Assembly: GCA_963931865.1 (NCBI GenBank)
Contig: OZ007513.1
Location: 3,636,098 to 3,700,097, forward strand
Direction: 5' to 3'
DNA from: Axinella damicornis
Lineage: Eukaryota; Porifera; Demospongiae; Axinellida; Axinellidae
DNA length: 64,000 nucleotides
Made by a program: the position numbers and the translations under genes. The notes below the pieces were generated by a model. That model was not told the origin of the DNA. It searched no databases and saw only the letters and a list, made by a program, of their open reading frames with translations. Of this stretch, positions 9,278 to 20,287 are shown one piece after another. The first letter of the stretch is position 1. Every line of letters begins with the position of its first letter.

Positions 9278-10465
9278 TTAGGCATTCAGACTTAGAGATG
9301 TGCCAGATTTCAGAGCCATACAGCAGGATGGGGAGGCATAAAGCAGAATACAGCCTGTGGGAGGTGACAGGGTGGAGGCAAATCGGGAGCCAACTGCATT
9401 AAGAGCAAAGAAGGCGCTCCGCCCCACAGCACATTGCGCCGAGGTGCGGTTCGAAGTTGTGCGGTTAACTGTACGGAGGATCCCAAGGTGGCGGTGTTCA
9501 TCCACCTCACGTACGGGCTGGCCTGCTAAGTGCCAGTGCCTGCCGAGCCTAGCCTTTGACCTGGTGTGAGGGGCTTCCCCAAAGACTAGAACCACAGACT
9601 TAATGGCGTTTAGTTGGTACCTCCACCTGGAAGGATATTTGGACACGATGTCCAGCATGGACTGGAGCTCTTCTGGGGAACTAGCTACTAGAGCTAAGTC
9701 ATCAGCGAACATGGGGGCACCGCAATAGACAATACCAACCATAGCACCAAACCCAGAGCCCTCAAGAAGGTCCAATAGCTCATCCACAAAGATGGAATAC
9801 AGTAACGGGGAGAGGATGGCGCCTTGGCGAACACCTTGCTGGGAAGCAAAGGGGTGAGAGATGTCCTCATCCAGCTTGACAGAATTAGAGGCAGAGTTGT
9901 ACCATCTCTGGAGTAGGTGCCAGATGCGAGGGGGGATACCTTTCCTGTGCAGTTTGAGAAAGAGGCCCTGATGCCAAACTGTATCGAAGGCTTTCCGCAC
10001 GTCTAGGAAAGCCACGTAGGCCTTCTTACCTCTATCTCTAATAGCTTGAACAGCCTCTTGGAAAATGAACGCAGAGTGGAGCGAACTGAAACCTGAACGG
10101 AAACCACCCTGAAGAGGGTTAAGGTGAAGGTTGGTTGCTTGGAGTTTGCAGAGGAGGAGCTTCTCAAAGAGCTTAGAAATGTTGGACAAGAGGGAGATCC
10201 CTCGGTAGTTTGATGGGTTGGTTAGGTCTTTATCGCAACCCTTGGGAATAGGGGAAACATAGCCGTGTGAGAAGGCCTGTGGGATATGGCCAGTGGAAAT
10301 AATGCCATTGAAGATGTGGGTGAGCAGAGCAATGGCGCGCGGGCCAGAGAAGAATAGGTTTTCAGGTTCGATTCTGTCTGGGCCCGGGGCTTTATGGGGT
10401 TTAAGAGATTTGATGGCCTCTGACACCTCCTCTGTGGTGAAGATTATATCCTCACCCGTTGGCAT
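9278..10465 (-). pseudogene. LINE reverse transcriptase domain
   Basis: 395 codons of RNA-dependent DNA polymerase. Visible RT blocks: LKPHKAPGPDRIEPE (block 1), PIPKG and NYRGISLLSNISKLFEK (block 2), QGGFRSGFSSLHSAF (block 2a), AYVAFLDVRKAFDTVWHQGL with the catalytic Asp (block A), QQGVRQGAILSPLLYSIFVD (block B) and MFADDLALVAS with the FADD catalytic pair (block C). It primes reverse transcription at the nicked target. Catalytic residues survive, but upstream and downstream frames are interrupted and the element is 5' truncated, so autonomous activity is unlikely. Confidence 0.85.
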
Positions 10466-10611
10466 ATCAAGGAGGTTAAGAAACTCTTGATGTACTTCCT
10501 CCTGGAAGCGAGAGTCAAACTCATTATGATAGGAGGGGGTGCCAAGTTTCTCAAAGTAAGAAGCCCAACCTTCGAGGAGGGCATCCCTTTCAAAGGTGGA
10601 GCCGTCAAAAC

Positions 10612-10944
10612 TTATGTGGGGGAGGGAGTAGAGGTGTGACCATTGAAGTTACGGATCTCTTGGAAGAGCTTGCGCGAGTTAGTATTATTAAGGTCCAGAT
10701 TTGCATAAAACCTTTCGTGGGCATCTTTCCGGTGGGCCCTAAGATTAGCTCTGAAGCTGGTTTTGGTTATTTTATATGCCGAGCTGAGGGGGTGGTGTGG
10801 GTCTCTCGGCTTGCCAGCTGCTTTCCAGGCTTTGTAAGCCCTGTTGGCACGTCTCTGGGCTAACTTAAGTTTATCGTCCCATTCCGGTGTTTGCTGTGGG
10901 TGGAAGCGCTTTAAAGGGATGTACCGGTTGGCCGTTGAGAGCAT
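10612..10944 (-). pseudogene. LINE linker region between endonuclease and RT
   Basis: Basic, helix-rich segment (EWDDKLKLAQRRANRAYKAW, RKDAHERFYANLDLNN, SRKLFQEIRNFNG) typical of the EN-RT connector in non-LTR polyproteins. It lies between the SDH motif near 11,165 and the RT frame, in the expected order. Interrupted from both neighbours by stops or frameshifts. Confidence 0.6.
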
Positions 10945-11227
10945 TTGAGCTGTGAGGAGGGAGAGCTCTGCATCAATTAGGTGGGGGGTTGACTTGAAGT
11001 CAGTTTGGTCAGGAGGGTCGTGGCGAGAGAGGGATTGGTCAAGGGGCTGTGTATAGACTCTTAAAATCTCTTTAGAAGTAAGTTTGGCCCAGTTTGGATG
11101 GAGAGGGTGATTGTGTTTCCGGGCTTTGGATGGGAGGGGGGACGGATGGAGATTTCGCTGAGGATAGGGTAGTGATCAGAGGAGTTGGAGGGGTCCTCTT
11201 CAGGGACATAGCAGGAGTGCCAGTCAC

Positions 11228-11885
11228 GTGATATATCGATTTCCGCGTTTATTATTGTATCGCTTGACCTATCATCGCGATGTATCGCGATATCGATATA
11301 TCGTTGCAGCTCTACTGGCCCGTGAGACTAACTCAGCATTAGCATGTGACGAATAGTAATTAGGTGGTTGGGCCAATCAGTTCAGGCCTCGATAGCATGG
11401 TTGCAGCTCTAGATTAAAACCCACTGCACCCCGTAGCAGCCAAATGAGCCCGGAGGATACCCATAAGCCCATAAGAATTTATATAGGGGGTTTAATATTA
11501 GGCGTTAATACTTTGTACATGTTCTTCTGCTTCTTTAAGTTGTTTGCAGTAGTAGGTAATGAGTTAAAGTATGGCAGTGTGTATGGCGCTGTGTTGGACT
11601 GAACCACAAACCAAGCAGATACCTTGAAGTGGTGATGTCACAGTCTCTTGCACTGATGCATCCTGTTCCTCTCCTTGTTGGCCATATGTCCCCACTGAGG
11701 ATGATATAGGACAGCCTGCTCTCGATTCCAGACTTCAAAGGTAAGCTTCAATTAGCTTTGCACATGCGCACAACATGCAGCACACACAAGTGGGCGTATA
11801 TACCTCAGGGAGAGGGCGAGGCAAATTGAATTAAGAGGTTTTGTTTTCTGTTTGGTTCAGTCGCTTTTATCTAGCTACAAGTTCG
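11228..11885. promoter_or_regulatory. 5' flank of TRIM gene A, conserved with other copies
   Basis: From about 11,640 the flank matches upstream regions of gene B (about 41,700) and copy D (about 56,985), so it belongs to the duplicated unit and probably includes the promoter. The segment TTTCTGTTTGGTTCAGTCGC just before the start is shared with B. On the minus strand a short frame ending CTTCAAG followed by GTATC looks like a possible divergent first exon, but it differs between copies. No core promoter element was identified with confidence. Confidence 0.35.
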
Positions 11886-14090
11886 ATGGCGGAAGCTCCA
11901 GACGTCGTAGAGAAGGGGTTGGAAGAACTGGAGGAGGAGATCACTTGCCCCGTTTGTCAAGACCACTTCCGCGAGCCCAAGATCCTCCCCTGCCTCCACT
12001 ACTACTGCAAGGAGTGCGTCCGACAACTGGCCCTCCGAGCCGGACACAACCGCCCCTTTGCGTGCCCCGAGTGCCGAAGTGGAACCGTTTTGCCGCAAAA
12101 CGACCCCGATCAACTGCGCACGGCTTTTTTTGTCAACAGAATGAAAGAGCTCCACGCGAAAATGGAGAAAACGCAGGGAAAAGTGGAAGCTGTGTGTGAA
12201 ATGTGTTCCAGAGCCAAAGCCGAAGCATTTTGCCGCCAATGCACCGATTTCATCTGCAACAGTTGTGTTGGACTGCATCAAACGCTGAAGATGTTTGCTG
12301 GGCATAAGGTCGTGACCCTTCAGGAGCTGAAAGAGGGCGGGGCTAAGGAGATCCCGCTGAAAGAAGCCCCACCCTCAATGTGCAAGGACCACGATGAGCA
12401 GTTGAAAATCTACTGCTTTGATTGTAGTCGCCTCATTTGTCGTGACTGTATTATTTATGACCACGCAGGTCACAAATCCGAGTTTGTGAAGAAAACCGCT
12501 CCTCAGTACAAGAAAACACTCAAAGACAGTTTGACTCCACTCGCACAAATCCAAACCAACATTGCAGCTGCCACTACGGAGATCGAAAAGGTTGAAAAGG
12601 AGGTTTCGGAGCAGCATAAATCTGTTACTGTTACAATCCAGCGATCATTCAATCAACTTCATGAAATCCTACGCAAGCGTGAGAAGCAACTGCAAGACAG
12701 GGCGTCCGAATTGAAGCAGCAAAAGCTGGACAGCCTGGGAGTACAGAGGAAGGGGTTTACACTAGCCACCAGTGACATTCAGGGTCTCATGGAGTTCGTA
12801 GAGCGCAGTGTTGGTAATGCAACTGACGAAGAGGTCATGCTACTGCAGAAGGACATTCAGGAGAAGATCCGAGAACAGCGTGAGAAGCATGAACGTATCG
12901 ATCTCGTACCAGCAGAGGTAGCGAACATTGGTGTTAGGGTAGCCTGTGCTGAAGATATCTCCGACCTCTGTCAAAAGAACGCTGTTGTAATGCTACAAGC
13001 AGATCCCACAAAGTGCACAGCAGAGGGGCCTGGGGTGAAAGGTGCTGAAGTTGGCAAGACAGCCCAGTTCACTGTCCGTACTGTGTACCAAAATGGCCAA
13101 CTCTGCAAAGAAAAGCAAATAGTTGAGGTAGAAGTGATGTCTAATGCGAACGGTTCCGTTATTCACACCACAGTCGTTTCAAAGTTGGGAGGAGTTTATG
13201 AGGTCGCTTACACTCCAGCGGTTCGGGGAAGGCATACGGTGATAGTTAAGGTAAATGGCACCCAAATTGCCAGCAGTCCATTCCGAGTACTTGCAAAGCT
13301 CCACCCCACCCAGCTAGGCAAGCCAGTTAGGGTCGTGAAAGGACTGAATCACCCGTGGGGAATAACGTTCAACAGCAAGCAGAAGTTGGTTGTAGGTGAG
13401 CGGGATGGCAAGAAGGTGATAGTGTTTGATAAAGATGGGAACAGGATACAAACAATTGTGTGTGAGAGGCTGAAAGGTGTTAGGGGAGTAGCTGTGGACG
13501 AAGATGACAGTATCTACGTTGCAGATGGCACTAGTCACTCTGTTTTGAAGTTCAGCAAGGAAGGCAAGCTCGTGAAAGTAGTTGGACAAAGAGGTGCACA
13601 ACCTGGCGAGTTTAACACTCCCATTTCAGTCAAGATCATCAACGACAAACTCTACATTTGTGATCATAAAAATCACAGAGTTCAAATACTGAACAGGGAT
13701 ATGGAGTATGTAAAGAGCTTTGGCCGCCATGGTAGTGGAGATGGTGAGTTTAGTGGTCCGGAAGACTTTGACCAGGACGGAGCAGGAAATTCGTACGTGT
13801 CTGATTGGGGCAACGATCGTGTGCAAGTCTTGAACTGCAAGGGACAGTTTTTGTATGCTATTACCAAAAAAGGCACTGCTTCTGAACCTCTAAGCGGTCC
13901 TCGTGGTGTCTGTATTGATGATCAGTTTGTATATGTGTGTGAGTATGGGAACAGTTGTGTGTCCGTGTTTAAGACAAGTGGAGAGTTTGTGACCTCTTTT
14001 GGTCAGATCAGTTGTCCTGCTGGTATTGCACTTGATGATGGTTTTGTACATGTGAGTGACTACAATTCTGGCAAAGTCTACACTTTCTAA
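11886..14090 (+). CDS. TRIM-filamin-NHL protein, copy A (TRIM2/3/71-like)
   Basis: Intact single-exon gene of 734 codons. The domain order is that of TRIM2/TRIM3/TRIM71. RING: C21, C24, C36, H38, C41, C44, C60, C63. First B-box: about 104-140. Second B-box: C166, H169, C177, C180, C185, C188, H193, H196. Coiled coil: about 200-345. Filamin/ABP280 repeat: about 372-472 (PGVKGAEVGKTAQFTV to SSPFRVLA). About six NHL repeats to the end (e.g. HPWGITF, GVRGVAVDEDDSIYVAD, LYICDHKNHRVQILN). Family proteins are RING E3 ubiquitin ligases whose NHL propeller binds RNA or protein partners; function here is inferred. The ATG at MAEAPD is chosen because it is conserved in all three complete 5' ends; upstream in-frame starts are not. 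Confidence 0.9.
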   Translation: MAEAPDVVEKGLEELEEEITCPVCQDHFREPKILPCLHYYCKECVRQLALRAGHNRPFACPECRSGTVLPQNDPDQLRTAFFVNRMKELHAKMEKTQGKVEAVCEMCSRAKAEAFCRQCTDFICNSCVGLHQTLKMFAGHKVVTLQELKEGGAKEIPLKEAPPSMCKDHDEQLKIYCFDCSRLICRDCIIYDHAGHKSEFVKKTAPQYKKTLKDSLTPLAQIQTNIAAATTEIEKVEKEVSEQHKSVTVTIQRSFNQLHEILRKREKQLQDRASELKQQKLDSLGVQRKGFTLATSDIQGLMEFVERSVGNATDEEVMLLQKDIQEKIREQREKHERIDLVPAEVANIGVRVACAEDISDLCQKNAVVMLQADPTKCTAEGPGVKGAEVGKTAQFTVRTVYQNGQLCKEKQIVEVEVMSNANGSVIHTTVVSKLGGVYEVAYTPAVRGRHTVIVKVNGTQIASSPFRVLAKLHPTQLGKPVRVVKGLNHPWGITFNSKQKLVVGERDGKKVIVFDKDGNRIQTIVCERLKGVRGVAVDEDDSIYVADGTSHSVLKFSKEGKLVKVVGQRGAQPGEFNTPISVKIINDKLYICDHKNHRVQILNRDMEYVKSFGRHGSGDGEFSGPEDFDQDGAGNSYVSDWGNDRVQVLNCKGQFLYAITKKGTASEPLSGPRGVCIDDQFVYVCEYGNSCVSVFKTSGEFVTSFGQISCPAGIALDDGFVHVSDYNSGKVYTF

Positions 14091-14461
14091 TTTGCTGTGC
14101 TAGGTATTGCAATGGTTTTGTACGATATGCATCTAGTATATACGTATCTGCAGGCGTAATTTTGTTGTACGTACACACATTTTGTATTATCTCCACAGAA
14201 TAGTGTATAATCATGCATGGTTTATTGATATTACATAATGACACTGTGAACATCCTGATACTATCGGTAAAGGTAAGTAGGTTATGGTGTTCAATACATT
14301 TGCCAAGTTCCAAGTTCCTGATGTGGCGATCAGACGTGCAGCTCAGAGATTCACATGAGCCACCTGAGGGTGTTGGTGTGTGTGGGTGTGCGTTTGTAGG
14401 TGTGGGTATAGCGGGATAGAGAGGGAGTAGTAATCTATTCTATCTGGTTCGAAGACACATA
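14091..14461. other. 3' flank of TRIM gene A
   Basis: Shares sequence with the 3' flanks of B and D (GGTATTGCA, TATGCATCT, TTTTGTTGTACGTACACACA). Probably the 3' untranslated region and downstream sequence; no polyadenylation signal could be assigned confidently. Confidence 0.4.
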
Positions 14462-14985
14462 ACACTCCTGGTAGGGGAAAAATTGTGCCGCGTAATGTAA
14501 TGTAATGTTATGTAATAATAACCTCCAACTACCGGGCCTTTTGTGAGAGCTGTACTGGCGACAAAAGTTGAAGAGTGCGCTCGAGCAATGGCGGCCGACG
14601 GCGAGACAAAAGGGCTCGTATCTCCAACACCAAGGTGAGTTTCGGTACAAAATTGTACGCTTGGGTCACTGCATGTTAGCGATCACGACGGTGTAGGCAG
14701 ATTCTTTGTAGGCCATTCCTAACACAAAGATTCTGACCACACGGTCGTGATCGCTCTCGTTCACTGACGCTTACGTGCCGAAACTCACTGTGCTGGCCAA
14801 GTTGTGAGCGCTGTAATCATATCTTGTCTTCCCTTTGGCCTCCATTGCTAGCGATCGACTGTGCGTGGTTGCCACGTGGCATGTGCGTTAATTGGAATGA
14901 ACAGCGATACTTAGCTTGCACTACGGCAAGTCGGAACCGGGGTTGCAACGGCTACATATACCAGGAGTGCGGTTGCCCCTCAAAT
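14462..14985 (+). mobile_element. TIR element with CACTCCTGGTAG ends
   Basis: The left end CACTCCTGGTAGGGGAAAAA and the right end ACCAGGAGTGCGGTTGCCCC share an inverted CTCCTGGTA core. The paralogous 3' flank of copy D at about 59,852 reads continuously (GAAGACAAACATAATTCAGA) with no insert, giving an empty site. The same family occurs inverted at 44,362-44,793 and as an array at 52,628-54,863. It contains exon-like segments listed separately. Confidence 0.7.
14588..14634 (+). other. Exon-like segment with splice donor inside the TIR element
   Basis: A 47-nt ATG frame encodes MAADGETKGLVSPTPR-type sequence and stops at AAG followed by GTGAGT, a consensus splice donor. The same arrangement recurs at 44,610-44,656 (+), 53,176-53,222 (-) and 54,401-54,447 (-), and at 53,823-53,868 (-) with one base missing. 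Four of five copies keep length and frame. Whether it is transcribed is unknown. Confidence 0.4.
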
Positions 14986-16620
14986 ATAATTCAGAATTAA
15001 AGTCAGTGATGTAAACGGAGCCTACTGACTTCAATAAAATATCAGCCAGTTATATTTCATTCAGAAAATTGTTCAAGGGGGGACAAAATCATAGCATGGT
15101 GAGGTGAGGAGGGAGGCATGAGCAGGTTCTGGATCAGTTCATCATCCAGTAGGATAGGTCCCAACACCATGGCCAGTCGAGACTAGTGCTCTATACCACT
15201 TGGTTGAGCGAGTGTGTAAACTTGAAGTTGCTTGAATAATACCAGGCCTCCCTAGCCTCGTTCCCAGGCCCCATACGAAAAATCGAAAGAGGCTAAGGTC
15301 TTCCTGTGATTCTCTGCTCTCCTGCTTCGGTGGATTAAATGTCAACACAAACCGAAGAACAGAAAACTGGGAACGAAGCTAGTATGAAAGTGAAACCTCA
15401 AAACTCCACCCACATACATTCCGTTATATCATAACTATGATGTGACATCAGTGGGTGGGACCGGCGTTATGAATATAAGCATACACAAAGGCTGATGAGC
15501 AGATTATTATCTAGAGCAAATAGAGTCGAATGTACACATAACCAACTGAAACTTACCCGGTAGTTTCAGCATGGAAGATGCTTTACGAGGCAAACAGCCA
15601 CTCCAGAGAAGGCCAGTGGGAATGTCATCTCAATCACAGCAACTCCTACGAGCAATATTACCACAATCAACATGGTAGACGGACATAGCCATTCCTACTC
15701 TTTGGATGGCCACCAGTTAAGGTCAAGAGTACCAAACATACTCTGTGCTGCTCAACTTTTCCTTCACTCTCTGCCTCATCAAGCAGAAAGGCCGGGACAG
15801 GTGACCACACCCCACTATTCTCATGAGGTCATTCAAACATTCCCAACGAACTAAACCCGTCTGTACAGCAGGCAGGGCATCTCAATAGTCTAAGACATAA
15901 CTAGTGCATACGTGGTGGACCACGCAGAGATGCCTTGCGGGAAGCTTTGATACAATTTGGCAGTTGCAGAACATAATCGCGAGTGATGGCGAGTCTCTGT
16001 GAACGGCGAACGTCAACTTCATTCTGCCTGCCAAATCTCTTGTGGTCAGCCGCTCTGACAGTCTCCCTCCTCGCCTCACCAGTTATCCCTCGATGTCGTC
16101 TCCTGTCAGAAACCGACTCATACTCATCCATTTTGTATAGCAGCGACAAACGACAAAAGTGAGATCACATGGCCATATGGTGCGCGTGTGGGTTGTATAC
16201 GCGCATGCGCGGGGGTCCAACGCGTAATATACGTGCGGGGCCACAATAATTGCATTCCAATGCGTTACAGGACAAATATATACGTATAGATTTATAGTCA
16301 CACCAGCCCAGATTCGACCTCCACACTGCACGATTAGTTGCCTCGCTTCCCGCTCGGCAATAAACTAACTGCTAACCCATGACATTTTAAACTAACTGCT
16401 AATTCATGATATCCGGTGCTGTGAGCAATCATTTCCATAGATACATGTACGTACGCATAGTACGAGAAATTCTTGCCGTGGTCAAACCGACCCAGCCTTC
16501 ACTACTCCAAACTGGCCAGCATTCTACTTCAGAAGTAGAGTGGTGTATCAACTGCTGGTACAGTACGTATTTGAGCAGTTACAAATCATTGTCTGCACAA
16601 GTTCTGAGGATGGGCCCCTG
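14986..16620. repeat. Duplicated block (matches 59,855-61,640)
   Basis: Begins AATTCAGAATTAAAGTCAGT in both copies. A frame near 15,569 (MEDALRGKQPLQ) is partly shared with 61,028 but is broken in both. The copies differ by a 613-bp insertion at 60,263 that is absent here at 15,428-15,436. The 15,890-16,340 part (minus-strand frames of about 80 codons) has no recognised domain. Confidence 0.55.
15252..15376. mobile_element. TAGCCTCG-family element, decayed
   Basis: Left tip TAGCCTCGTTCCCAGGCC and right tip CTGGGAACGAAGCTA enclose about 95 bases. No matching 9-bp flanks remain. Related one-sided copies with AACCGAAGAACAGAAAA next to the tip occur at about 30,685-30,728 and 60,170-60,208. Confidence 0.5.
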
Positions 16621-16621
16621 G

Positions 16622-18386
16622 CTACAGGCCCTTGACAGCTGTCAACACTGCCTCACCTGTCTGTCTGCGAAGTGGCTGCTTAGCCCAACTGTACTCTTGG
16701 AGTCCTCTCCCGTCAGCCTCCACACCAGGCCACCTTAGCACACCCCCAATCAGCTGGATGGCTGTATCCTCATCTGCCAGGGCCATGTCCACATGCACAC
16801 ATGTGAGTGTGTGTGGTACAGTTGTATGTGTGTGAGGGTGTGCATACATGTATGTGGGGAAAAGGTTAATAGAATTCATAAATCATAATCAATGTGCCTA
16901 AACCAACTACCCTCATTACAGATTTCACAACTCATGCCATGCCATTGGGGATCAACTAATTGTCGGGGGCCCTCCCCCTAATCTGCTGTGGTAATGGGCT
17001 TGCTGCATGGAACAGGTATTCTGAAGCTACTGCACTTTGCTTAATGGTATGGATCGCAGGACATGTTATCCAATGAGATTGCTGGGTTTGGTTGTTCGAA
17101 TTTTGAACTCGGTCACATTCCCAGGTACAATCACTGCGCATGCGCAAATATTTTTTGCAACATCAACGCAATACATGGTAGAATAATTATATTGATGGCA
17201 CGACAACTTTCATCTTGTGTTGTCAATTCCGGCAATGTCCTTCGGAGATAGGTTCTGTGTGAGCAGAAAGGGCAGGGCAGGAGAGGGGGAGGTGGGTGAG
17301 TTCACAGTCAGGTTGAAAACAGCATAGCTCGGCTTTAGAACAGTCTTGGTTGGCACCATGTAATTCTCTCCTCCTTCTTTTGCACGAATGGGCTAAGAAA
17401 CCAGTTCTCTCACCGTAGCTTGTAAGGACTCTCTACTCCATTTCTGGTATTGAAACTCTCCTGAAGGTGGTCGTCGGCAGAGAGGCATGACTATTAAATG
17501 CTTGTTTATGAGTGGGTGTGTTTAGAGTCACGAACGTGACATGCAGGACAACGGTCATGACACAAGGACAACTCCTGAGCAGAGGAAACATGAAGCCTCC
17601 ATTTCTGGAAGTGAAACGTTTCTCGGATGAGAGTCATGACTATTAAAAGCTCGTTAATGAGTGGGTGTGGCTAGAGTCACTGGGAATATGATATGTTCAC
17701 ATGCCACAAGTGGCATATTTTGGAAACCATGTTTAGGCGAGCCTGAGCGAGCCCCACACAGACAGCTTCGCCATATGTCACCCCAAGTGTTATTCCGTCC
17801 TCTGAGTATGGGGTTTACACATGTACAACTGCACCAACAACATTACACAGTGTTGATACTAGTCTTGGACCAGACCCTTCGCACGGGGAGGAGAAAGGGT
17901 CTGGGCACGTGCCTACATTCAAGTTGTCCTGACAGAATGCAATTATGCGTGGATAATTAGCGATGAACCATACCACACGTATGATGACAGTCGGCCGGTT
18001 CACTGATCCCCTCAACACTCGCGGGTAACACGGCATAGCACAGTGATTGGCCATATCTAGTCGCTGGCACCACTGAAAGCCGGGAGAAAAATCGCTTCCA
18101 TGATATCATTTGCAATCAATGCTGTCAGGTCAACATTCCGTCCTGGGGACAACTGGAATGTAAGCGCATGCCCAGACCCTTCCTCCCAGTGTGAAGGGTC
18201 TGGTTCCGAGACTATGTTGATACCTGTGCTCTGTTGTCACAGGGAGAAGTGTGGTTTGGTGCCTCAGCAAATGCCCTGCGTAGCAGCTCAAAGGCATCTT
18301 CCAAGGTTCCCTTCTCTGCTGCGTTCACACCCAGGTCCTCCACCCTCTGCAGTGTGTCAGGGTCCCTCTTCCACCTCACCCTCCAC
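16622..18386 (-). pseudogene. TTC36-like pseudogene, copy A (two exons recognised)
   Basis: Minus strand. Exon at 18,386-18,224 follows a good acceptor (TCTCCCTTCCTGCAG) and encodes a tetratricopeptide-like stretch, NAAEKGTLEDAFELLRRAFA to DNRAQ, ending at a CAG/GTATCA donor. A second exon at about 16,792-16,622 encodes VDMALADEDTAIQLIGG. These resemble the TPR region of tetratricopeptide repeat protein 36 (the GVMAAEAGDL, YNNRAQ and AVELSGG regions). Compared with copy D, the acceptor before VDMALAD is destroyed and the downstream exon has a deletion and frame change, so A is broken. A TIR element sits in the intron immediately at the donor. The N-terminal exon was not found. Confidence 0.5.
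17860..18214. mobile_element. TAGTCT-family element, 355 bp, 9-bp TSD at a splice donor
   Basis: Tips TAGTCTTGGACCAGACCC and GGGTCTGGTTCCGAGACTA; long inverted arms continue inward through the AGGAGAAAGGGTCTGGGC region to GTTGTCC. The 9-mer TGTTGATAC flanks both sides (17,851-17,859 and 18,215-18,223). On the minus strand this 9-mer is the GTATCAACA donor of the TTC36-like exon, so the target duplication copied the splice donor. A paralogous element at about 63,170-63,540 has lost its last tip bases. Confidence 0.8.
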
Positions 18387-19160
18387 CTGCAGGAAGGGAG
18401 ATACACACAGTATAGTTGGAAATTGTTCATCAGTTGCTTGAGTCCTCCAGACTAGAGCAAGTGCAGCGACATACGGGACAACATGACACAGGGACAACTC
18501 TTGAGCGGTGGAACCACAATAGTCAGGAATTTAGCTTCCTAATATTGTGACATCACTCGAGATCATTTCAGCCCTACAGGCAACCTGTTCAATCCTGACT
18601 CCATGTTAATTTGATGATGGGATACATACATGTACATATACCAACTGGAGGCTCACAACCACACTGTAGATCATAATTATTGAGACCTGACCAATGATAG
18701 GTACTCAACCATTTGTTCTATCACAACAAGGTACATGTACTCGACCCTGTTTCCAATTGCTGCCCACCCTACCCGACCACCCAGGCATGCAATGTAATCG
18801 TAGGAGTACCATACAGTACATGTAGTACGCCTGCACCATATTCACACCGTATTACGGGAATTCTACATTGACCATCACAGTAACTCATCTTTGCACTTCG
18901 CAAACACGTTCACATTTACCACTGTATGGTTTTCAGGTGCAACCATTGATGAGCTCTCTTGCAGGTCTGTCTTGCTGCTGCTGCAGCACGGGCACATATA
19001 GAAGTTACTCGCTCATCCTCCTCTCTGGGGCGTGCAGTCTACTTACAGTGGTATGTGCTCTTGCTGGTCTGCCAGGGAGTCCTGCATAATAAGAAACTCA
19101 CAGTCACTACTGCACAAGGAGTCCATGCTTCCCTCTACTGTCCAAGATGCTGCCAGGCTA
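18387..19160. other. No supported gene
   Basis: The first 250 bases match about 63,715-64,000. The rest, including a piece similar to 6,549-6,600, shows no domain-bearing frame. The missing first exon of the TTC36-like gene would be expected here on the minus strand but was not recognised. Confidence 0.4.
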
Positions 19161-19329
19161 CTGGGGTACCAACTATGCCCCCCAAGAACAAGACGCCATC
19201 GTGACTATCGTCAGCAGCAGGGACGTCTTTGTACGTACGGGAAGCTTGTGTGATAGCACTCTCCCTTGGATCAAACAGTCGTTTAGCTCTCTAATGAGAG
19301 AAAAACGCACCTACAGTTTGATCGGGTAA
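19147..19329 (+). pseudogene. Degenerate RecQ-like helicase fragment (Walker A region)
   Basis: The frame reads APQEQDAIVTIVSSRDVFVR then TGSL, resembling the Q-motif-like EQ and the segment before Walker A in RecQ helicases (EQREA...DVFLSVPTGGGKS). The Walker A lysine is lost. Two other such scraps occur at 34,674-35,057 and 36,633-36,821 on the minus strand. Too short and degenerate to function. Confidence 0.4.
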
Positions 19330-19809
19330 CACCATTCTCGTGAAGTATGATGTTTCACTGAGTCAGCACATTCCAGTTGCACACATGCAATCAGCAAAAG
19401 GGTCCAGATCATATCTTTGCATGCTGGACACTGTAAGCAATCGTGGTACTGGCTGGGTAGAAGACTACGTCAGCTCCCGGCACTTCCCTCTCCTTCCACC
19501 TCACATGGTGTACCTTCACATGTGCACTATTACACTACAAGAGGTGGTCATATCTGGTGGGCATTCAACATTATCCATGCCTCAGTTCGTAGGGTCACAC
19601 GTTCAGGATCGGGGCTGCCAACATGGCAGCAGCTCAAGGGATCATTGCCCCTCTCATCAACACCCTAGCCTAGTGGAGTGAAGCCTTCCACACAGTCAAC
19701 AAGATCCCCCGTGACCCCTTTTCCTCACTGTCAAGTACGTGGCTCAGCAGTAGCTGGGTGGCGGACAACCAGACTACGTTGCATTTTCCATGCACATTCC
19801 AAAAGCAGT
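19330..19809. other. No supported gene
   Basis: Overlapping frames of 80-113 codons (19,340-19,681) have no recognisable domain and no paralogue in the window. From about 19,742 the sequence joins the block shared with 4,340. Confidence 0.35.
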
Positions 19810-19815
19810 ATATAG

Positions 19816-20160
19816 CATGGGCGTAGCTAGCAATGAGGCAAGGGAGGCAGTTGCCTCCTCGCTTTTCTGGATAATGACGCGCGTGTACGGAGTTTCGCAC
19901 ACTCCGCGTACGATGTGCGTTCGATCTGATGACAGAGACTGGAGCTAGGCTGACCATGAGCCGGTATATACTCTTAACGCTGATAGTGCTGCAAGTCTGG
20001 GACAGTCAGGGCATCGGCATATTGCTGTAGCATGTTTGCGCGCACTGCGGATTAACATTAACTTATGAATAATTAATTAGCTCGAAACATTTTCGCCGAG
20101 CGCTTCGCGCGCGCTGACAACTCCAGCCTCCTCAGTCTCCAAATCCTAGCTACGCCCCTG
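19816..20160. mobile_element. MITE, 345 bp, CAKGGGCGTAGCTAG ends
   Basis: The left end CATGGGCGTAGCTAG and right end CTAGCTACGCCCCTG are inverted repeats. ATATAG flanks both sides (19,810-19,815 and 20,161-20,166). The paralogous segment near 4,400 lacks the insert. CAGGGGCGTAGC-type ends are often seen in hAT-like elements, but the short flanking repeat does not settle the superfamily. It includes GCGCGC-rich sequence and no ORF. Confidence 0.75.
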
Positions 20161-20287
20161 ATATAGCAGATACCAACATTGCACACAAATGTTATATAAT
20201 CTAGGTGTATCTGCCTACCATTCTGTACACGTACTGTTTCTGCCTGTCACACTGTGCACAAGAAAACAATCAGTGAGAATTGTCAAC

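Larger units (their letters stand above)
8413..11227 (-). mobile_element. 5'-truncated non-LTR retrotransposon (endonuclease end, RT, zinc-binding tail)
   Basis: Read on the minus strand, the element starts near 11,227 inside the apurinic-type endonuclease: RDWHSCYVPEEDPSNSSDHY with the conserved SDH catalytic motif, then P. It continues through a linker, a reverse transcriptase and a C-terminal Cys/His motif, and ends near a short AAG repeat at about 8,400. Frames are broken in several places, so this is a dead copy. The 5' flank (TATCGATATATCG-type sequence) is unrelated. The clade was not determined; the order EN-RT-CCHC fits jockey/CR1/RTE-like groups. Confidence 0.8.

Noticed and set aside
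11871..12305. 144-codon minus-strand ORF opposite the TRIM RING and B-box (also at 42,067 and 57,237)
   Set aside because: Shadow of the plus-strand gene; recurs in all copies only because the DNA is conserved, and has no domain.
13314..13601. Minus-strand ORFs opposite the NHL repeats (also in the other copies)
   Set aside because: Antisense shadows with no recognisable domain.
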